Source of the DNA: an uncultured Selenomonadaceae bacterium
GTDB taxonomy: Bacteria; Bacillota; Negativicutes; Selenomonadales; Selenomonadaceae
Direction: 5' to 3'
DNA: 9,496 bases
Assembly (NCBI GenBank): GCA_945637225.1
Contig: CALZDE010000065.1
Coordinates: forward strand, 1-9,496
Position numbers and translations under genes: made by a program. The notes below the pieces were generated by a model, which was not told where the DNA came from, did no database searches, and saw nothing but the letters and a program-made list of their open reading frames with translations. Shown in pieces: positions 4,510-9,496 of this stretch (the stretch's first letter is position 1; the number at the start of each line of letters is the position of its first letter).

Positions 4510-7152
4510 TTGAAGGAAAGATTTATTATAATTGACGGCAGCAGTTTATTTTACAGGGCATTTTATGGCATACAGATGATGATGAAAGCACCTACGGGAG
4601 AGTATACCAATGCTATTTACGGCTTTTCCAATATGCTGATTCAGCTTTTAGATACATGGCATCCTGATTATCTTGTTATTGCCTTTGATAAGGGCAAGAA
4701 AACTTTTAGAAATGAGATTTTCGAGGATTATAAGGGAACAAGAAAGCCTATACCACCGGAACTGAAATCACAGATTCCACTGCTTCATGAAATGGCTGAA
4801 AGCTGGGGCATTGCTTTTCGTGAGATGGAAGGCTACGAGGCTGATGATATTTTAGGTACTTTATCAAGAAAGGCTGTTGAAGCAGGCTGTGAAGCTTTTA
4901 TCGTAACGGGGGACAGGGACGCACTTCAGCTTATAAGTGAAAACAGGAATGTACTCTATACCAAAAAGGGCACCAGCGATTTGCAGGAATGGAATGAGGA
5001 AGCCTTTGCAGAGGAATACGGCGGTCTTGCTCCTATTCAGCTTGTAGATTTAAAGGGATTGATGGGTGATACCTCAGATAATATTCCCGGTATTCCCGGT
5101 ATCGGCCCAAAGACTGCTATTAAGCTGATTGCGGCGTATGGTTCCGTAGAAGAGGTTCTTTCTCATGGGGCGGAGCTTTCAGGCAAGAAGGTAAAGGAAG
5201 GTGTAAGAGATTACCCTGAGCAGGCACTCATGTCCAAGAAGCTGGCACGTATTGACCAGAATGCTCCTATTGAGTACGAAGCAGAAGCCTTCCGCATAAA
5301 GACAGACAGGGAAAAGGTATTGGCTTTCTACAGTAAGTATGCTATGCGTTCTATTATGAAGAATGTCAGCCTGTATCTTGACAGAAATATGGAAGCAGGG
5401 GATATACTTTCAGCAATAGAGGAAAAAAAGGAATTTAGCCTGCCTGAATTTAAAATGTGGGATGAAAATATTGAAACGGCAAAGGAGCTGTGGGTGGCTT
5501 TTCAGTACGAAGGAAAGGTTCCTCATGTAAAGGTAATGGGGGCGGCTGTTTCTGATGGCAAAGAGTACTACCATGTGACGGCAGACGATTTCAGCTGGTT
5601 TTCCTTTGAGGATATTTTGCAGAATGAAAAGATAAAGAAGAACGTTCACAATTTAAAATCAGCCTATCATGCAGGCCTGGTACTGAAGGGCGAAGTATGC
5701 GATTTAGAATTGGTGGGGTATATCTTAAATCCTTCTACTGGAAAATATGAACTGACTGATTTAGTAGAGGCTTATTTGCAGGAAGATACAGGAGCAGAGG
5801 AATTTACTGCCAAAAAGAAGCTGAGTGAGGCTGAAAAGCAGGAAATGACCTTTAAGAAGCTAAAATGGGATAGTGCTATGCTGGTAAAGCTTTCGGCAGT
5901 TATGGAAGAAAAGCTGGAGAAATTAAATCTGAAAAAGCTCTATACCGAAATAGAACTTCCGCTGGTCGAGGTACTGGCTTCAATGGAAGGATTGGGCATT
6001 AAGGTAAATAAGGAAAGACTGGCAGAGCAGGGCGAGATTATAGGCCGTGAGGTAGGTATCTTAGAGCAGGAAATCTATACTCTGGCGGCAACTAAATTTA
6101 ATATTAATTCACCAAAACAGCTGGGAGAAATTCTCTTTGAAAAATTACAGCTTCCAGTGAAGAAAAAGACTAAGACAGGCTATTCAACTAATGCAGATGT
6201 ATTGGAGGAGCTTCGGGAGTCACATCCTATTATCGACAAGATTCTTGCTTACCGTACACTGGCTAAATTGAAAAATACCTATTTAGACAGCTTGGGCGAA
6301 TTGATTGACGATGAAACAAAGCGTATTCATACCAGCTTCAATCAGACGGTAACTGCAACAGGCAGACTCAGCAGTTCTGATCCAAATCTCCAGAATATTC
6401 CTGTGCGTACCGAAATAGGCAGACAGATACGTACTGTTTTTGAGCCGGGTGAAGGCTATGATGCAATCCTTTCAGCAGACTATTCACAGATTGAGCTGAG
6501 AGTACTGGCTTCCATGTCAGGTGATGAGGCGTTCATTAAGGCGTTTAAGGCAGGCGAGGATATTCACGCAAGAACTGCGGCAGAGGTATTCAACGTGCCT
6601 ATTGACGATATTACACCACGCATGAGAACAAATGCTAAGGCTGTTAATTTTGGTATTGTATATGGTATTAGTGATTTCGGTTTGGCGAAGGACTTAAAAA
6701 TTCCAAGAAGAGAAGCGGCAGGATATATTGAAAGCTACTTCAAGAAATGTCCGGGCATTAAGAATTTCCTTGATGATACGATTAAAAATGCAAAAAAAGC
6801 CGGCTTTGTAGAAACCATGTACGGCAGAAGGAGAGAACTTCCAGGATTAGGAAGCAGTAATTTCAATATAAGAAGCCTTGCTGAACGTATGGCTATGAAT
6901 ACTCCAATTCAGGGAACTGCGGCAGATATTATCAAGATTGCCATGATAAGGGCATATCAGCTGATGAAGAAAGCAGATTTAAAGAGCAGGATTCTTTTGC
7001 AGGTACACGATGAACTTGTGCTTGAGGTCGTGGAAAGCGAAATTCCAAGGATAAAGGAAATTCTTACTGAAGCGATGGAAAAGGCGGCAGAGCTGGCAGT
7101 ACCATTATCCATAGATATTAACATTGGCAAAAACTGGGCAGAGGCAAAATAA
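4510..7152 (+). CDS. polA: DNA polymerase I with 5'-nuclease domain and degenerate proofreading domain
   Basis: An 880-residue protein, normal length for PolA, which fills gaps, removes RNA primers and repairs DNA. The 5'-nuclease domain (about 1-290) shows DGSSLFYRAFYG (9-20), the acidic EADDILG (110-116), TGDRDALQL (133-141) and the helix-hairpin-helix IPGIPGIGPKTA (192-203). The middle domain (about 300-470) keeps the 3'-exonuclease fold length but not its metal ligands. The DxE motif of E. coli is LWVAFQYEG here (327-335), and the aspartate of the second motif is replaced in NLKSAYHAG (381-389). Proofreading is therefore probably absent, as in Bacillus and Taq enzymes. The polymerase domain is intact: TATGRLSSSDPNLQNIP (615-631), motif A DYSQIELR with Asp657, O-helix Arg706/Lys710/Phe714/Tyr718, and motif C VHDE with Asp834 and Glu835. 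The ribosome binding site for the following gene is inside its last codons. Confidence 0.97.
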   Translation: MKERFIIIDGSSLFYRAFYGIQMMMKAPTGEYTNAIYGFSNMLIQLLDTWHPDYLVIAFDKGKKTFRNEIFEDYKGTRKPIPPELKSQIPLLHEMAESWGIAFREMEGYEADDILGTLSRKAVEAGCEAFIVTGDRDALQLISENRNVLYTKKGTSDLQEWNEEAFAEEYGGLAPIQLVDLKGLMGDTSDNIPGIPGIGPKTAIKLIAAYGSVEEVLSHGAELSGKKVKEGVRDYPEQALMSKKLARIDQNAPIEYEAEAFRIKTDREKVLAFYSKYAMRSIMKNVSLYLDRNMEAGDILSAIEEKKEFSLPEFKMWDENIETAKELWVAFQYEGKVPHVKVMGAAVSDGKEYYHVTADDFSWFSFEDILQNEKIKKNVHNLKSAYHAGLVLKGEVCDLELVGYILNPSTGKYELTDLVEAYLQEDTGAEEFTAKKKLSEAEKQEMTFKKLKWDSAMLVKLSAVMEEKLEKLNLKKLYTEIELPLVEVLASMEGLGIKVNKERLAEQGEIIGREVGILEQEIYTLAATKFNINSPKQLGEILFEKLQLPVKKKTKTGYSTNADVLEELRESHPIIDKILAYRTLAKLKNTYLDSLGELIDDETKRIHTSFNQTVTATGRLSSSDPNLQNIPVRTEIGRQIRTVFEPGEGYDAILSADYSQIELRVLASMSGDEAFIKAFKAGEDIHARTAAEVFNVPIDDITPRMRTNAKAVNFGIVYGISDFGLAKDLKIPRREAAGYIESYFKKCPGIKNFLDDTIKNAKKAGFVETMYGRRRELPGLGSSNFNIRSLAERMAMNTPIQGTAADIIKIAMIRAYQLMKKADLKSRILLQVHDELVLEVVESEIPRIKEILTEAMEKAAELAVPLSIDINIGKNWAEAK

Positions 7153-7153
7153 T

Positions 7154-8014
7154 ATGCTGAGTATATTTCCAAAATTTTATAAGAATTTTCTTTGCAAGGC
7201 AGATAAATGCAAACATAGCTGCTGTAAGGGCTGGGAGATAGACATTGACGAGGAAACTGCTGGGAAATATCTTGCAATGACAGGAGAGCTGGGGGCGGAG
7301 ATACGGCAGAACATCGGAAAAAATGAAGATAGCTATTTCTTTAAATTAACAGAGGATGAACGTTGTCCATTCTTGCAGAAAAATGGTCTGTGCAAAATAA
7401 TTTTAAATATAGGCGAAGAAAATATCTGTGAAATCTGCACTATGCACCCAAGATTTTTTACAATGATTGATGATGTAGAATTATGTGGTGTGGGACTTTC
7501 CTGTGAAAAAACATGCGAACTGCTTCTAGGAGACGAAAAGGATTTAGTATTTTATATCGAAGATACAGAAGAAGAATTAAGTTTTTCAGAAGTATTAGCA
7601 GTAATAGGTTTAAATTTACCTAATGAAATGCAGGAATTTTCCTTGGCTGTGAATGCAGAAAATATAAATAAAGTACTAGAAATCATGGCTAAAACAGAAC
7701 CTATTGATGAAAACTGGTCTAAGGAATTATCCATAATGCAGGATATGGATAATGTGGAATTGAAGGCAAAGGAGTATTTAGAAAATAGCGATAAAAATAT
7801 TTTAAATAAAATATATAAGTACATACTTTACCGTCAATTAGAAAGATTGGTGGATATTGATATAGAAGCATTAATAAACTATGCTCAGTATTCAATACTT
7901 TTCATCATACTGCATACTATGATAAGTAAAGAATTGGGCGAGAGCGTCCGCCGTTGGTCAGAACAAATAGAATACGATACAGATAATGTAGACTTAATCC
8001 TTGCTGGCGTTTAG
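7154..8014 (+). CDS. FliB-type Cys-rich protein (lysine-N-methylase family)
   Basis: A 286-residue protein starting MLSIFPKFYKNFLCKADKCKH. The cysteine pattern is that of the FliB / YkgJ-like metal-binding family: C14, C19, C23-C24, then CPFLQKNGLC (71-80), ICEICTMHPRF (91-101), and C111, C117, C121. Salmonella FliB methylates lysines of flagellin, and an iron-sulfur cluster has been linked to its reaction. Members are common in Firmicutes without flagellar context, and no flagellar gene is seen here, so the substrate is unknown. The C-terminal half is alpha-helical, ending WSEQIEYDTDNVD, a typical tail for the family. At 286 residues it is shorter than many members. AGAGG (7140-7144), within the end of polA, lies 9 bases before the ATG, and the gap to the polA stop is 1 base, so translation is probably coupled. 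The second half is visibly more AT-rich than polA. Confidence 0.75.
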   Translation: MLSIFPKFYKNFLCKADKCKHSCCKGWEIDIDEETAGKYLAMTGELGAEIRQNIGKNEDSYFFKLTEDERCPFLQKNGLCKIILNIGEENICEICTMHPRFFTMIDDVELCGVGLSCEKTCELLLGDEKDLVFYIEDTEEELSFSEVLAVIGLNLPNEMQEFSLAVNAENINKVLEIMAKTEPIDENWSKELSIMQDMDNVELKAKEYLENSDKNILNKIYKYILYRQLERLVDIDIEALINYAQYSILFIILHTMISKELGESVRRWSEQIEYDTDNVDLILAGV

Positions 8015-8030
8015 CTGGCAGGGATTTTTT
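7999..8030 (+). terminator. Intrinsic terminator that contains the FliB-like stop codon
   Basis: CCTTGCTGGC (7999-8008) pairs with GCTGGCAGGG (8014-8023) over 10 bp with three G-T wobbles around the loop GTTTA. ATTTTTT (8024-8030) follows. The left arm encodes the last codons of the FliB-like protein, and its TAG stop (8012-8014) occupies the loop and first base of the right arm. It would end the polA/FliB-like transcript. Confidence 0.8.
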
Positions 8031-8070
8031 CAAATAAAATACCTGCTACATCTTATTTGACATAGCAGGT
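8031..8070 (-). terminator. Intrinsic terminator of the LarA-family gene
   Basis: A perfect 8-bp stem, ACCTGCTA (8041-8048) with TAGCAGGT (8063-8070), encloses a 14-base loop. Read on the minus strand it is followed by ATTTTATTTG (8040-8031), so it serves the leftward gene ending at 8090. It sits about 10 bases from the opposite-facing terminator of the FliB-like gene. Confidence 0.7.
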
Positions 8071-8089
8071 GTTAGTTTCTTATGATCGA

Positions 8090-9373
8090 TTATCTCACTA
8101 TTACAGAAATACCGTTTGGAATACAGGTCAGACTAGCATTTTCTCCCTTGATTCTTCTTGCTTCTGCATAGGCTTCCTCTAATGTAGGGAAATAATGTGC
8201 TTTCAGGTCCTCAACAAGCTGTTTCTGTTCTGGCTCTGCTACCATTAATACGGTGTGTTTTCTTAAAATTCTGCACCAAACCTGAGCACACCACTGATCA
8301 GGCAGGGTTTCGGTCTGAGGTGTATTGAGGCACTGCTGGAAAAATTCATCTGCAGTAGCAGCTTTGCGAATGGAATCATAATAGGACTGACCGCCATGTC
8401 CGTCACTGCAGGCAGCCAGCATGATGATAATACCGCCTTCGTTAATACTAGCTTCAGCAGCAGTCATTCCCTTTGGACACTGATATGCATTCTGGTCAAG
8501 CGGATAACCGCCGTTAGTTGTAATAACAATATCTGCTGGAGCTGGCTTTACAGCACAATATTTTGCTAAAAATTCTGTTCCCTGGAAATGAGCGGTTTCA
8601 AAATTACCAGCAAAGGCAGCAACAGTTTTTTTATCTTCGTCAATTATTACGTTGCAGATAAAGGCGAGTTTTGCCATCTTTGCAGCAGCTACCATATCAA
8701 TGTGAAGAGGATTATTTTCTAAAATACCGGTACGTGCATAAGGGGAAGCGATAAACTCACCGCAATGGTTTCCCATGACAGTAACAGCATCAGAAATTCC
8801 CGGCAATACACTCTTTCTGCCACCGGAGAAGCCTGCAAAGAAATGTGCTTCAATAAAGCCCTCAGCTATCAAAAGAGAAGCTTCAGCGGCAACCTTATCT
8901 ATAATGCAGTCAGGACCGGAAGGAAGTACACCCACTTTTACGTTGGAAGCAGGATTGTGAGCATCATGGACTACGATATTATCTTTAAATTCATCATATA
9001 ATTCTGCACCTAATTTGTATTTTAATTCGTCAGTATTTGTAGGACGATGGAAGCCGGTAGCCACCAGCAAGGTTATTTTTATATCTGGACTTCCCTTGCG
9101 GAGAGCCTTAATCATTTCAGGCAGAATATCCTTGCTTGGTACAGGTCTTGTATGATCGGAAATAATTATGGTGCAGTCAGGCTTTCCCTGTGCCAGTACA
9201 TCAAGAGTAGGGCTGTCAATAGGATTTGCCATAGCCTCAGCAACTATTTCTCTGCCGTTTTTTGTGCTTTTCAGCTGATCGACATTGGAAGTGAGTACAG
9301 GAGTATCCGCAGGAACATCGAGAGAAAGAGTACCTTGTCCATATAGAAATTCAACTTTTTTTACATCGCTCAT
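8090..9373 (-). CDS. LarA-family nickel-pincer racemase/epimerase (lactate racemase family)
   Basis: A 427-residue cytoplasmic enzyme of the LarA family, full length. The Lactobacillus plantarum LarA active-site residues line up: ISDHTRPVPS (71-80) gives Asp73, His74 and Arg76. ATGFHRPTNTDEL (105-117) gives the catalytic His109. EGFIEAHFFAGFSGGRKSVLPG (171-192) gives His177 and Lys187, the lysine that carries the nickel-pincer nucleotide as a thioamide. MGNH (200-203) gives His203. These enzymes invert the stereocentre of 2-hydroxy acids such as lactate by hydride transfer. Homologues act on several other hydroxy acids, so the substrate is not certain. No larB, larC or larE cofactor gene, nickel transporter or lactate permease is in the window. 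AGGGA lies 6 bases before the ATG. It faces the FliB-like gene convergently and ends at its own terminator. Confidence 0.92.
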   Translation of the reverse strand: MSDVKKVEFLYGQGTLSLDVPADTPVLTSNVDQLKSTKNGREIVAEAMANPIDSPTLDVLAQGKPDCTIIISDHTRPVPSKDILPEMIKALRKGSPDIKITLLVATGFHRPTNTDELKYKLGAELYDEFKDNIVVHDAHNPASNVKVGVLPSGPDCIIDKVAAEASLLIAEGFIEAHFFAGFSGGRKSVLPGISDAVTVMGNHCGEFIASPYARTGILENNPLHIDMVAAAKMAKLAFICNVIIDEDKKTVAAFAGNFETAHFQGTEFLAKYCAVKPAPADIVITTNGGYPLDQNAYQCPKGMTAAEASINEGGIIIMLAACSDGHGGQSYYDSIRKAATADEFFQQCLNTPQTETLPDQWCAQVWCRILRKHTVLMVAEPEQKQLVEDLKAHYFPTLEEAYAEARRIKGENASLTCIPNGISVIVR

Positions 9374-9496
9374 TTACAATCCCTACTTTCTTTAACTTAC
9401 TAGACTAGCGGGTAAAACATCATATCCTTGAAATATAATTCTATATTAATTATTCAAAATCCTGCATAGAAATAAAATTGTTTTATATTGTTTTAT
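9374..9496. other. AT-rich region upstream of the LarA-family gene with short repeats
   Basis: This stretch holds the ribosome binding site and presumably the promoter of the leftward gene, but I see no pair of boxes good enough to name. It contains CTAG-A-CTAG (9400-9408), an imperfect inverted repeat with TTGAA/TTCAA ends (9428-9457), and a tandem repeat at the right edge. Confidence 0.4.
9477..9496 (+). repeat. Tandem direct repeat of ATTGTTTTAT, two copies at the window edge
   Basis: ATTGTTTTAT at 9477-9486 is repeated exactly and without gap at 9487-9496, and may continue beyond the window. The function is unknown. Confidence 0.6.

Noticed and set aside
7124..7153. Upstream start of the FliB-like protein inside polA (ten extra residues)
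   Set aside because: The ATG at 7154 has a well-spaced AGAGG and starts exactly at the family's usual N-terminus.
8765..9346. Plus-strand frames opposite the LarA-family gene
   Set aside because: They are antisense to a gene whose active-site motifs are all intact, and none has a recognisable product or ribosome binding site.

Overview
The window reads as ordinary chromosome of an anaerobic Bacillota (Firmicutes) bacterium of moderate to low G+C. A Negativicutes-type gut or rumen organism is my best guess, at low to moderate confidence. The reasons are Shine-Dalgarno sites of the AGGAGG type, a PolA with a degraded proofreading domain, a split ChrA pair, a nickel-dependent lactate-racemase-family enzyme and a cysteine-rich FliB-like protein. 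There is no rRNA, tRNA, CRISPR array, insertion sequence or phage gene.

Layout. Positions 1-176 (-) hold the start of a RelB/DinJ-type antitoxin gene with a near-ideal promoter; the toxin would lie off the left edge. Positions 243-1426 (-) hold a two-gene operon of short ChrA-family membrane proteins. The divergent intergenic region 1427-1640 holds an extended -10 promoter for that operon and the leader of an amino-acid permease gene (1641-3008, +). A long hairpin follows the permease. Next come a secreted L,D-transpeptidase (3113-4375, +) with its own terminator, and polA (4510-7152, + , TTG start). The polA stop is followed one base later by the start of a FliB-type Cys-rich protein gene (7154-8014, +). 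That gene's stop codon sits in the loop of its own terminator. A convergent LarA-family gene (8090-9373, -) ends at a second terminator.

How the genes relate. The window is a series of small independent transcription units: antitoxin module, chrA pair, permease, cell-wall enzyme, polA plus fliB-like, and larA-like. They do not form one pathway. Transport (ChrA pair, permease), envelope remodelling (L,D-transpeptidase), DNA replication and repair (PolA) and hydroxy-acid metabolism (LarA family) are each represented separately.

I did not find a convincing undescribed multi-gene system. The points most worth a second look are the polA/fliB-like coupling, the terminator that contains a stop codon, the operator-like repeat in the antitoxin promoter, the orphan LarA homologue, and the odd translation start of the first chrA gene.
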